NCBI GenBank assembly: GCA_036824465.1
Contig: DAITAC010000151.1
Coordinates: 1-6,936 of the forward strand
DNA from: JAKOQB01 sp036824465
Lineage (GTDB): Bacteria > Pseudomonadota > Gammaproteobacteria > Burkholderiales > Burkholderiaceae_F
DNA length: 6,936 nucleotides
Reading direction: 5' to 3'
Below the pieces are notes generated by a model. That model saw nothing but the letters and a program-made list of their open reading frames with translations, searched no databases and was not told the DNA's origin. Both the position numbers and the translations under genes were made by a program. Positions 1 to 6,218 of this stretch are shown here, in pieces (positions within the stretch are counted from its first letter, which is position 1; each line of letters starts with the position of its first letter).

Positions 1-1404
1 GGCGTGGTCAAGACCGTCGCGCTCGCCGGGGCACTGCTTGGGCTGCTGGTGACCGTTCCGCTCTATCTCGGCTTCGATGCCAGGGCGGGCGGCCTGCAGT
101 TCGTCGAGAAGGCGCTGTGGATCGAGCGGGTGAATGCGAACTACCACCTCGGCGTCGACGGCATTTCGATCTGGTTTGTGCTGCTGACGGCTTTCATCAA
201 CCTGATCACGGTCATCGCCGGCTGGGAGGTGATCGAGGAAAAGGTCGCGCAGTACAACGCCGCGTTCCTGATCCTGTCCGGCCTGATGATCGGGGTGTTC
301 AGCGCCGCCGACGGGCTTCTGTTCTACATCTTCTTCGAGGCGACGCTGATTCCGATGTACATCATCATCGGCGTCTGGGGCGGGCCGAACCGCGTGTACG
401 CCGCATTCAAGTTCTTTCTGTTCACGCTGGCCGGTTCGCTCTTGATGCTGATCGCGCTGATCTACCTGTACTACACGGCCGGCGGCAGCTTCGATCTGTT
501 CGGCTGGCACAAGCTGAAGATTCCGCTTGGCCCACAGGTGCTGCTGTTCCTTGCATTCTTTGCCGCGTTTGCGGTCAAGGTGCCGATGTGGCCGGTGCAC
601 ACGTGGCTCCCCGACGCGCACGTTGAGGCGCCGACCGGAGGCAGCGTCGTGCTGGCGGCGATCATGCTGAAACTCGGCGCCTACGGCTTCGTGCGCTTCT
701 CGCTGCCGATCGTGCCGGATGCCTCGCACCAGCTCGACTGGTTCATCATCACGATCTCGCTGGTCGCGGTGGTTTACATCGGCTTCGTGGCGCTGGTGCA
801 GACCGACATGAAGAAGCTGGTTGCGTATTCGTCGATCGCGCACATGGGGTTCGTGACGCTCGGCTTCTTCATCTTCAACCAGATCGGGGTCGAGGGTGCG
901 ATCGTGCAAATGATCTCGCACGGCTTCATCTCGGGCGCGATGTTCCTGTGCATCGGCGTGATGTATGACCGCATGCACAGCCGCAACATCGCCGACTACG
1001 GCGGTGTGGTGAACACAATGCCGAAGTTCGCCAGCTTCATGATGTTGTTCGCGATGGCCAACTGCGGGCTACCCGCCACCAGCGGCTTCGTCGGCGAATT
1101 CATGGTGATCCTGGGCGCGGTCAAGTACAACTTCTGGATCGGCGCCATCGCCGCGACCACGCTGATCCTCGGCGCCGCGTACTCGCTGTGGATGTACAAG
1201 CGCGTGATCTTCGGCGACATCGCCAACGATCACGTGCGCGAGCTGACCGATATCGGCGGGCGCGAGTTCCTGATTCTGGCTTTGCTGGCAATCGCGGTGC
1301 TGTGGATGGGCGTGTATCCGAAGCCCTTCACCGACCTGATGCACGTGTCGGTCACCGACCTGCTGCAGCACGTCAGCCAGTCGAAACTGCCGGCGGGGCA
1401 ATGA
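1..1404 (+). CDS. nuoM: NADH-quinone oxidoreductase subunit M (NuoM), 5' end cut by window
   Basis: This is an antiporter-like proton-channel subunit of the membrane arm of respiratory complex I, which couples NADH oxidation and ubiquinone reduction to proton export. The reading frame is open to the left edge; the GTG at 4 is probably internal, and about 30 N-terminal residues are expected to be missing relative to the usual ~490-500. Counting from the codon at 4, the family's key charged residues are present: E112 in FFEATLIPMY (E. coli E144), K192 in VKVPMWPVHTWLPDAH (K234), K223 in MLKLGAYG (K265), H280 in SSIAHMGF (H322), H306 in MISHGF (H348) and E365 in FVGEF (E407). Apart from the first, the offset to E. 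coli numbering is a constant 42, so the core is intact. The protein is almost wholly hydrophobic helices. Its TGA overlaps the nuoN start as ATGA, typical of translational coupling. The assignment is very secure. Confidence 0.97.
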   Translation, partial: GVVKTVALAGALLGLLVTVPLYLGFDARAGGLQFVEKALWIERVNANYHLGVDGISIWFVLLTAFINLITVIAGWEVIEEKVAQYNAAFLILSGLMIGVFSAADGLLFYIFFEATLIPMYIIIGVWGGPNRVYAAFKFFLFTLAGSLLMLIALIYLYYTAGGSFDLFGWHKLKIPLGPQVLLFLAFFAAFAVKVPMWPVHTWLPDAHVEAPTGGSVVLAAIMLKLGAYGFVRFSLPIVPDASHQLDWFIITISLVAVVYIGFVALVQTDMKKLVAYSSIAHMGFVTLGFFIFNQIGVEGAIVQMISHGFISGAMFLCIGVMYDRMHSRNIADYGGVVNTMPKFASFMMLFAMANCGLPATSGFVGEFMVILGAVKYNFWIGAIAATTLILGAAYSLWMYKRVIFGDIANDHVRELTDIGGREFLILALLAIAVLWMGVYPKPFTDLMHVSVTDLLQHVSQSKLPAGQ

Positions 1405-2891
1405 TGGACGCCCTGAACGCCTTCGCCGCTCTCCCGGAGATCGTGCTGCTCGCAGCGGCGCTCGCCGTGATGGTGATCGATCTGTTTGTCAGCGACGAGC
1501 GTCGCAATGTCACCTACGTGCTGACGCTCGCCACGCTAGGCGTGGTCGCGGCGATCTGCATCGCGCTTCTGGCCGACGAGACGGTGGCCTACGCATTCGG
1601 CCATATGTACGTGTCCGATCCGATGGCACACCTGTTGAAGATCTTTGCCTGCCTGTGCACCGCTCTGATGCTGGTGTACGCGCAAGGCTATGCGCGCGAC
1701 CGCGGCCTGTGGAAAGGGGAACTCTTCACGCTCGCGCTGTTCGTGCTGCTGGGCATCTTTGTGATGATCTCGGGATCCAACCTGCTGGTGATCTATCTGG
1801 GTCTCGAGCTGCAGTCGTTGTCGCTGTACGCACTGGTCGCGCTGCGCCGGGACGATGCGAAGGCGACTGAGGCCGCGATGAAGTACTTCGTCCTCGGCGC
1901 GCTGGCGTCCGGCTTCCTGCTGTACGGGATGTCAATGCTGTACGGCGCTGGCGGCACGCTCGACATCAACGAACTCGCGCGCCGCATCGGCGGCGGCGAG
2001 GTCGCCAGCCGCGCGGCACTGGTGCTGGGCACCGTTTTCATCGTCGCCGGCATCGCGTTCAAGCTCGGCGTGGTGCCGTTTCACATGTGGGTGCCGGACG
2101 TTTATCACGGCGCGCCCACACCGGTGACCATATTGATCGGTTCGGCGCCCAAGCTGGCGGCGTTTGCGATCGCGTTCCGCCTGCTGGTCGAAGGGTTGCT
2201 GGCGCTGGCGGTCGACTGGCAGCAGATGCTGATCCTGCTTTCGGTCGCATCGCTCGCGGTCGGCAATGTGACCGCCATCGCGCAGAGCAACCTGAAGCGC
2301 ATGCTCGCGTATTCGACGATTGGCCAGATGGGTTTCATGCTGCTGGCCATGCTTTCGGGCGTGGTCGGTGGGGACACGCTGAGTACCGCGAACGCATACA
2401 GCGCGGCGATGTTCTATGTGATCACTTATGCACTGACCACGCTCGGCACCTTCGGCATCATCCTGCTGCTCGCGCACCAGGGCTTCGAGGCCGAGGAGAT
2501 TGGCGATCTCAAGGGCCTGAACAAGCGCAGCCCCTGGTACGCGTTCGTCATGCTGCTGCTGATGTTCTCGCTCGCCGGCATTCCGCCGACGATGGGCTTC
2601 TACGCCAAGTTGGTGGTGCTGCAGGCGCTGCTTGGCAATGGCATCACAACCGGCATGGTGTGGCTTGCGGTGATTGCGCTGTTCTTCTCGCTGATCGCCG
2701 CGTACTACTACCTGCGCGTGGTCAAGGTGATGTATTTCGAAGAGCCGTCCGACTTGCGCCCGATTGTCGCGACCCAGGACATGCGGGTGGCGCTGTCGCT
2801 CAACGGCGCCCTGGTGCTGGTGCTCGGCATCCTGCCGCAGTACCTGCTGGCGCTGTGCGCCAACGCGATGATCAAGGCTCTGGGCGGCTGA
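1401..2891 (+). CDS. nuoN: NADH-quinone oxidoreductase subunit N (NuoN)
   Basis: This is the second antiporter-like subunit in the complex I membrane arm and the usual last gene of the proteobacterial nuo operon. The 496-aa product matches the family length (E. coli 485). Residues corresponding to the proton-path residues of E. coli NuoN are visible: E136 in YLGLELQSLSLYAL (E133), K221 in GIAFKLGVVPFHMW (K217), K251 in SAPKLAA (K247) and K403 in MGFYAKL (K395). The motif VPDVYHGAPTPVT at 231-243 is diagnostic of the family. Two adjacent ATGs (1401 and 1404) can start it; 1401 is chosen because it gives the 4-bp ATGA overlap with the nuoM stop. The ribosome-binding site is only a short G-rich run just upstream (GGCGGGG), so translation probably relies on coupling to nuoM. 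No truncation or frameshift is seen. Confidence 0.98.
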   Translation: MMDALNAFAALPEIVLLAAALAVMVIDLFVSDERRNVTYVLTLATLGVVAAICIALLADETVAYAFGHMYVSDPMAHLLKIFACLCTALMLVYAQGYARDRGLWKGELFTLALFVLLGIFVMISGSNLLVIYLGLELQSLSLYALVALRRDDAKATEAAMKYFVLGALASGFLLYGMSMLYGAGGTLDINELARRIGGGEVASRAALVLGTVFIVAGIAFKLGVVPFHMWVPDVYHGAPTPVTILIGSAPKLAAFAIAFRLLVEGLLALAVDWQQMLILLSVASLAVGNVTAIAQSNLKRMLAYSTIGQMGFMLLAMLSGVVGGDTLSTANAYSAAMFYVITYALTTLGTFGIILLLAHQGFEAEEIGDLKGLNKRSPWYAFVMLLLMFSLAGIPPTMGFYAKLVVLQALLGNGITTGMVWLAVIALFFSLIAAYYYLRVVKVMYFEEPSDLRPIVATQDMRVALSLNGALVLVLGILPQYLLALCANAMIKALGG

Positions 2892-2894
2892 GGC

Positions 2895-3530
2895 GTGATC
2901 CGTGATCCGATGACATCCGAGCGTGCCGACGCGGACCCGCTGGCGGAAGAAACCCTCGAGTCGCGGCTCGCCTACGAGGGAGTCTTTCTCAAGGTGTTCG
3001 AAGACCGGGTGCGCTGCCCGGACGGTCACATCGCACCGCGCGAGTACCTGCGTCACCCCGGTGCGGTGATGATGATTCCTTTGCTCGACGATGGCCGGCT
3101 TGTGCTCGAGCGCCAGTACCGCTATCCGCTGCGCAGAAGCTTCATCGAGTTTCCGGCCGGCAAGATCGACGAAGGCGAATCGCTGCTGGGCTGCGCGCAG
3201 CGAGAACTGCTGGAGGAAACCGGCTATCGCGCAGATCAGTGGATTCATCTGGGCGACTTTCACAACGCAATCGGCTACTGCGACGAGAAGATCTACGTGT
3301 ACCTCGCGCGCGGACTCGCGCTGGACACCGCGCGCACCGACGACGGCGAGGTGCTGGAAGTGTTCACCGCCACGCTCGAGCAGCTTCTGGACTGGATCCG
3401 CGATGGCTCGGTCACCGACGTCAAGACCATCGTCGGCGCTTACTGGTTGCAGCTACATCTTGCCGGTGCTTGGCGTGCGGCAGTGCCCGACGCGTCTGCC
3501 TCCTCGTCCCCCCCGCGGGGACGGGGTTAG
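2895..3530 (+). CDS. Nudix hydrolase, ADP-ribose pyrophosphatase (NudF) type
   Basis: This is a cytoplasmic Nudix enzyme, most likely hydrolysing ADP-ribose (or a related ADP-sugar) to AMP and ribose 5-phosphate. The 211-aa protein has a perfect Nudix box, G-x5-E-x7-R-E-x2-E-E-x-G, running from G89 to Y111, with R103, E104, E107 and E108 as the metal and catalytic residues. Upstream, RHPGAVMMIPLLDDGRLVL and the QYRYPLRRSFIEFPAGK stretch are typical of the ADP-ribose pyrophosphatase subgroup. The start is uncertain: GTG 2895 lies about 7 nt after GGGCGG and 3 bp after the nuoN stop, while ATG 2910 would shorten the protein by 5 residues and has no clear ribosome-binding site. The fold should end near residue 194; the tail ASASSSPPRGRG is encoded by a GC-rich hairpin and looks like a non-family addition. 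Placement directly behind nuoN suggests cotranscription with complex I and a housekeeping role in NAD-derived ADP-ribose turnover. The substrate is inferred from family resemblance. Confidence 0.92.
   Translation: MIRDPMTSERADADPLAEETLESRLAYEGVFLKVFEDRVRCPDGHIAPREYLRHPGAVMMIPLLDDGRLVLERQYRYPLRRSFIEFPAGKIDEGESLLGCAQRELLEETGYRADQWIHLGDFHNAIGYCDEKIYVYLARGLALDTARTDDGEVLEVFTATLEQLLDWIRDGSVTDVKTIVGAYWLQLHLAGAWRAAVPDASASSSPPRGRG
3502..3526 (+). repeat. GC-rich hairpin at the Nudix 3' end, over the permease ribosome-binding region
   Basis: Arms 3502-3511 and 3517-3526 pair over 10 bp (nine Watson-Crick pairs, all but one G-C, plus one T-G wobble) around the 5-nt loop CCCGC. The inner seven pairs are perfect: CGTCCCC against GGGGACG. 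The element lies inside the last codons of the Nudix gene, ends 1 nt before its TAG, and its right arm holds the only G-rich stretch (GGGGACGGGG) upstream of the GTG at 3532. There is no T-run after it, so it is not a canonical intrinsic terminator. It may be a dispersed palindromic repeat, an attenuator, or a brake on translation of the next gene. The pairing is read directly; the role is inference. Confidence 0.6.
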
Positions 3531-3531
3531 C

Positions 3532-4470
3532 GTGGGGCGACCAGGCAAGACCCTCGGCGGAGCACAGGCGGCGGCCCGCCGGGAAGTCCTGATTGGCACC
3601 GTCTGCGCATTCGCGACGGTCGCGATCTGGACCGGCTTCATCCTCATCTCCCGCGCGAGCGTGGGCAGCCGAAGTCTGCTGCCAACGGATCTCGCCGCGT
3701 TGCGTTTCGGTGTGGCATCTGCCGTGATGCTGCCCGTTCTGCTCTGGCGTCTGCGCACGCGGCACTCGCTGTCGGCGGCTATGGGCGGCATGACGGCGCT
3801 GCAGATTCTCACGGTCGCCATGTTCGCGGGCCTTGGCTTTGGGCTGTTCGCATTCACCGCGTTCGTGTTCGCGCCGGTTGCGCATGCCGGCGTTCTGATG
3901 CCCGGAGCGCTGCCTTTCTCGACGGCGCTGATCGCGTGGCTCGTGCTGCGCGAACGCATCGCCGGAATGAGGGCGATCGGCCTTGCGCTGATCCTGGCCG
4001 GCATCGTCACGATCGGCTACGGAAGTCTGGTGGTCGATCGCCGCTCGCTGATTGGCGACGCGCTGTTTCTGTCCGCCTCGACGTGCTGGGCGGTGTTCGT
4101 CGTGTTCGCGCGGAAATGGCAGATCCGTCCCGTTGAGGCAACGATCGCGCTCGCCGTCGGCGCAGCGCTGATCTACTTGCCGATCTACGCATTGCTGTTG
4201 CCGAAGAAGATCGCCGAGGCACCGGTGTGGGAGGTGATCGGCCAGGGTGCGTATCAGGGGCTGCTGTCAGTCGTCGCCAGCACGCTTGTCTACACGCGCG
4301 TGCTGATGACCTTCGGACCGACCAAGACCGCGATGCTCACCGCCGTCGTGCCCGGACTGGCAGCGATACTCGCGGTGCCGCTGCTGGGTGAACCACTGAT
4401 GGCGGCGGCCGTGATCGGGCTGGTACTCGTGACGATGGGGATGATTGTGGGCGTCTTGCGAGCGCGCTGA
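3532..4470 (+). CDS. EamA/DMT-family permease (RhaT/YdcZ-like drug/metabolite transporter)
   Basis: This is an inner-membrane protein of the drug/metabolite transporter superfamily, which typically exports amino acids, metabolites or toxic compounds; the substrate cannot be told here. The 312-aa product (usual ~290-310) has about ten hydrophobic helices arranged as two EamA repeats, roughly residues 20-168 and 176-308. Family marks are the WTGFILISR segment after helix 1, the LPFSTALIAWLVLRERI segment at 127-143 ending repeat 1, and the matching VPGLAAILAVPLLGEPL at 273-289 in repeat 2. The start is GTG 3532, one base after the Nudix stop; the frame stays open further upstream but there it only overlaps the Nudix gene. 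The ribosome-binding candidate (G-rich, 3517-3526) is buried in a hairpin. Close spacing suggests it is the last gene of the nuo-linked transcription unit, but no functional link to complex I is evident. Confidence 0.9.
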   Translation: MGRPGKTLGGAQAAARREVLIGTVCAFATVAIWTGFILISRASVGSRSLLPTDLAALRFGVASAVMLPVLLWRLRTRHSLSAAMGGMTALQILTVAMFAGLGFGLFAFTAFVFAPVAHAGVLMPGALPFSTALIAWLVLRERIAGMRAIGLALILAGIVTIGYGSLVVDRRSLIGDALFLSASTCWAVFVVFARKWQIRPVEATIALAVGAALIYLPIYALLLPKKIAEAPVWEVIGQGAYQGLLSVVASTLVYTRVLMTFGPTKTAMLTAVVPGLAAILAVPLLGEPLMAAAVIGLVLVTMGMIVGVLRAR

Positions 4471-4473
4471 ATA

Positions 4474-5757
4474 TCAACAGGCGCGCAATGCCGCCTCCAG
4501 GTCCGCAATCAGGTCTTCCTCGTGCTCCAGTCCGATCGACATCCGGATCAGCCCCTCTGACACGCCCACCTGCTTGCGCACGTCGACCGGCACGCCGGAG
4601 TGCGTGGTCGACGCGGGGTGGCAGATCAGCGACTCGGTGCCGCCGAGACTGACCGCCGACTTGAACAGCGTCAGCGCGTTGATAAAGCGGAACGCCGTGT
4701 CACGTCCACCGTCGAGCACGAGCGAGAACGTCGAGCCCGCGCCGGTGCACTGGCGCCGATAGACCGCCTGATAGGCGGGATCAGTCATCATCTGCGGGTG
4801 CAGCACCTCGACCTTGCGCACGGGATTGTCGGCCAGCCAGTGCGCAACGCGACTCGCCGTGGCGGCCGCACGGCGCATGCGCAGCACCAGGGTTTCCATC
4901 GAGCGCGCGATCATCCATGAGGAATGGGGATCGAGTTGTGAGCCGAATGCGCCGCGCATCAGCCGCAGTTTCTGGATCAGGTCCGCACGACCGGTGACGC
5001 CGCCCGCGACGAGATCGCTGTGGCCGCCGACATACTTGGTCAGCGAGTAGATCGACAGGTCGATGCCGTCGCGGATCGGATGCTGGAAGATCGGCCCGAG
5101 CATCGTGTTGTCGCAGGCGGAGATCGGCCGGTAGCCGTGCTTGCGTTCGAACACCGCGAGCGCCTGCGCGACCGCCGCCAGATCGATCAGCGAGTTGGTG
5201 GGGTTGGCGGGGGTTTCGATGTAGAACAGCGCCACCTTGCCGCGCGCGGCGGCAGACTCGAGCGCCAATTCCATCTGTGCCTGCGACAGGCCTTCGACGA
5301 ACGGGTGCCCACCGACGCCCCACTCGGGAAGGATCTTCCGGATCAGCGTTTCGGTGCCGCCATAAAGCGGCGTGGAGTGCACGATCTGGTCGCCCGGCCG
5401 CAGGAAGGTCAGGAACACCGTGCCGATTGCCGCCATGCCGCTCGATGTGACGATGGCCGACTGCGCGCCGTCGAGCAACGCCAGCCGGTCCTCGACGATC
5501 TCGAGGTTTGGATGGTTGAAACGGCTGTAGACGAGCCCCGCGCCGGAGTCCGTCGGTGGCGGCTTGCGGCCGGCGACCACGTCGAAGAAGTTCGCTCCGT
5601 CCTCTGCGGTCTTGAAGGCGAAGGTCGAGGTCAGGAACACCGGCGGTTTGACCGCGCCCTCGGACAGGAACGGGTCGTAGCCGTACGACATCATCTGTGT
5701 CTCGGGATGCAGTTCGCGATTCAGGATCGCCTTCTTGTGATAACTGGAGTAGGACAT
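4474..5757 (-). CDS. PLP-dependent Cys/Met metabolism enzyme (cystathionine gamma-synthase family protein)
   Basis: This is a fold-type I pyridoxal-phosphate enzyme of the Cys/Met metabolism family, which makes or breaks C-S bonds at the gamma carbon of homoserine, methionine or cystathionine derivatives. In the 427-aa product the PLP lysine is K241 in SLTKYVGGHSD. Other recognisable sites are Y77 and R79 (YSR), the phosphate-binding SSGMAA (105-110), the ring-stacking Y132 in PLYGGT, D216 in ACDNT, SLGGTESLICHPASTTH (370-386), and R405 (RMSIGLE) expected to bind the substrate carboxylate. Oddities: G134 sits where methionine gamma-lyases carry a catalytic Cys, YSR is followed by FNHPN instead of the common xxNPT, and there is a proline-containing insertion (about 62-75) before YSR. 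The exact reaction (gamma-synthase, gamma-lyase, or acyl-homoserine sulfhydrylase) is therefore open. ATG 5757 is supported by a TGAGGGAG ribosome-binding site. It converges on the permease gene with a 3-bp gap, and no methionine-pathway genes are adjacent. Confidence 0.93.
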   Translation of the reverse strand: MSYSSYHKKAILNRELHPETQMMSYGYDPFLSEGAVKPPVFLTSTFAFKTAEDGANFFDVVAGRKPPPTDSGAGLVYSRFNHPNLEIVEDRLALLDGAQSAIVTSSGMAAIGTVFLTFLRPGDQIVHSTPLYGGTETLIRKILPEWGVGGHPFVEGLSQAQMELALESAAARGKVALFYIETPANPTNSLIDLAAVAQALAVFERKHGYRPISACDNTMLGPIFQHPIRDGIDLSIYSLTKYVGGHSDLVAGGVTGRADLIQKLRLMRGAFGSQLDPHSSWMIARSMETLVLRMRRAAATASRVAHWLADNPVRKVEVLHPQMMTDPAYQAVYRRQCTGAGSTFSLVLDGGRDTAFRFINALTLFKSAVSLGGTESLICHPASTTHSGVPVDVRKQVGVSEGLIRMSIGLEHEEDLIADLEAALRAC

Positions 5758-5764
5758 CGTCTAT

Positions 5765-5772
5765 CTCCCTCA
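5765..5772 (-). promoter_or_regulatory. Ribosome-binding site of the PLP enzyme gene
   Basis: On the minus strand the bases read TGAGGGAG, ending 7 nt before the ATG whose first base is 5757. This purine-rich match to the Shine-Dalgarno consensus fixes the start at MSYSSYHKK. Confidence 0.75.
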
Positions 5773-5849
5773 GGATTTGATTCGCAACGGCGCCATCGTC
5801 GGCCGAATTGCGCGCGCCGACAAGCAGTGCGTAATCGCGTGATCGACCA

Positions 5850-5899
5850 ATTCCCGGCAAATTCGCGGGTTGGTGTCCAATGATGGGTCAGCCGGGAAT
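5850..5899. repeat. Perfect 9-bp inverted repeat in the divergent promoter region
   Basis: ATTCCCGGC at 5850-5858 is the exact reverse complement of GCCGGGAAT at 5891-5899, with the arms 41 bp apart start to start, close to four helical turns. A second inverted repeat, TTGG-TGT-CCAA at 5870-5880, is nearly concentric with it (centres 5874.5 and 5875). The left arm is itself nearly palindromic (TTCCCGGCAA). The spacing would suit a dimeric or tetrameric repressor or activator binding both arms, but no regulator gene is in the window and the role is inferred. Confidence 0.5.
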
Positions 5900-5932
5900 G
5901 ATCGCTACGCCGGCATGTGTTGTCCGATAACG

Positions 5933-5939
5933 AGGAGGA
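5933..5939 (+). promoter_or_regulatory. Strong ribosome-binding site of the small exported-protein gene
   Basis: AGGAGGA lies 4 nt before the ATG at 5944 and is the best Shine-Dalgarno match in the window. It decides the start against the upstream in-frame ATG at 5917, which has no such site and would place charged residues ahead of the signal peptide. Confidence 0.85.
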
Positions 5940-5943
5940 ATTG

Positions 5944-6180
5944 ATGAAGAAGATCGCAGCTTTGATCGCCGTTGCCGTGATCGCCGGCTACGGCTTGCAT
6001 GCCTTTGCGCAGGGCCGGATCGATCTGCGTCCGTCGGTGACGCCGATCGGCAGCTCCTCGTCAAACGGCATCTCGTTCGCCTGGTTCTACGACGCGACCG
6101 ATCGTGCGGTCTATGTGTGCCGTGCCGGTCACGGTACTGGCGACACCGTCGAGTGCAGGGCAAGGACGAACTTGCCGTAG
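5944..6180 (+). CDS. Small predicted secreted protein of unknown function, two cysteines
   Basis: I do not recognise a named family. The 78-aa product starts MKKIAALIAVAVIAGYG, a short positive n-region and hydrophobic core, followed by LHAFA-Q, a good signal-peptidase I site after residue 22. This predicts export to the periplasm and a mature chain of about 56 residues. The mature part begins with a polar stretch (GRIDLRPSVTPIGSSSSNG), then a hydrophobic/aromatic stretch (ISFAWFYD), then two cysteines, C59 and C71, in VYVCRAGHG and VECRARTNLP. These could form a disulfide in the periplasm. The strong ribosome-binding site, signal peptide and codon use like the neighbours argue that it is a real gene. 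It stands at the head of a plus-strand pair with yitT, 38 bp downstream, and divergent from the PLP enzyme. Not a lipoprotein: there is no cysteine at the cleavage site. Confidence 0.8.
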   Translation: MKKIAALIAVAVIAGYGLHAFAQGRIDLRPSVTPIGSSSSNGISFAWFYDATDRAVYVCRAGHGTGDTVECRARTNLP

Positions 6181-6218
6181 ACAGCGCGTGGCGCCGATTG
6201 GATTGGCCCTCGTCACCC

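Larger units (their letters stand above)
5758..5943. promoter_or_regulatory. Divergent intergenic region between the PLP enzyme gene and the small exported-protein gene
   Basis: This 186-bp stretch separates two divergently oriented genes and must hold the promoters of both, unless the plus-strand gene is transcribed from further away. I could not pick a convincing -35/-10 pair on either strand. It contains an inverted repeat (5850-5899, separate entry), the 8-bp palindrome TCGGCCGA at 5799-5806, and the two ribosome-binding sites at its ends. No credible gene lies inside it: the long frames that cross it are antisense to the PLP gene or lack a ribosome-binding site. Confidence 0.6.

Noticed and set aside
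2087..2905. Plus-strand frame of 272 codons overlapping nuoN
   Set aside because: It is the +1 shadow of nuoN with an Arg/Ala/Gly-rich product, while nuoN itself carries all family residues.
1932..3263. Long minus-strand open frame (443 codons) antisense to nuoN and the Nudix gene
   Set aside because: The product is rich in Arg, Gln and His with no domain or hydrophobic pattern, as expected for the complement of GC-rich membrane-protein codons; the plus-strand genes explain the region fully.
3091..3531. In-frame upstream extension of the permease gene
   Set aside because: The extension overlaps the Nudix gene out of frame and gives an Arg/Ser-rich, non-membrane N-terminus; GTG 3532 gives the family-typical length.
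5020..5883. Plus-strand open frame of 287 codons antisense to the PLP enzyme
   Set aside because: The composition (Arg/Asp/Val-rich, low complexity) matches a reverse-strand shadow, and the minus-strand PLP enzyme has an intact active site and a ribosome-binding site.
5870..5902. Possible sigma-70 promoter for the small exported-protein gene (TTGGTG or TGTCCA with GGGAAT or AATGAT)
   Set aside because: The hexamer matches are only about 3-4 of 6 with competing alignments, so they do not stand out from background.
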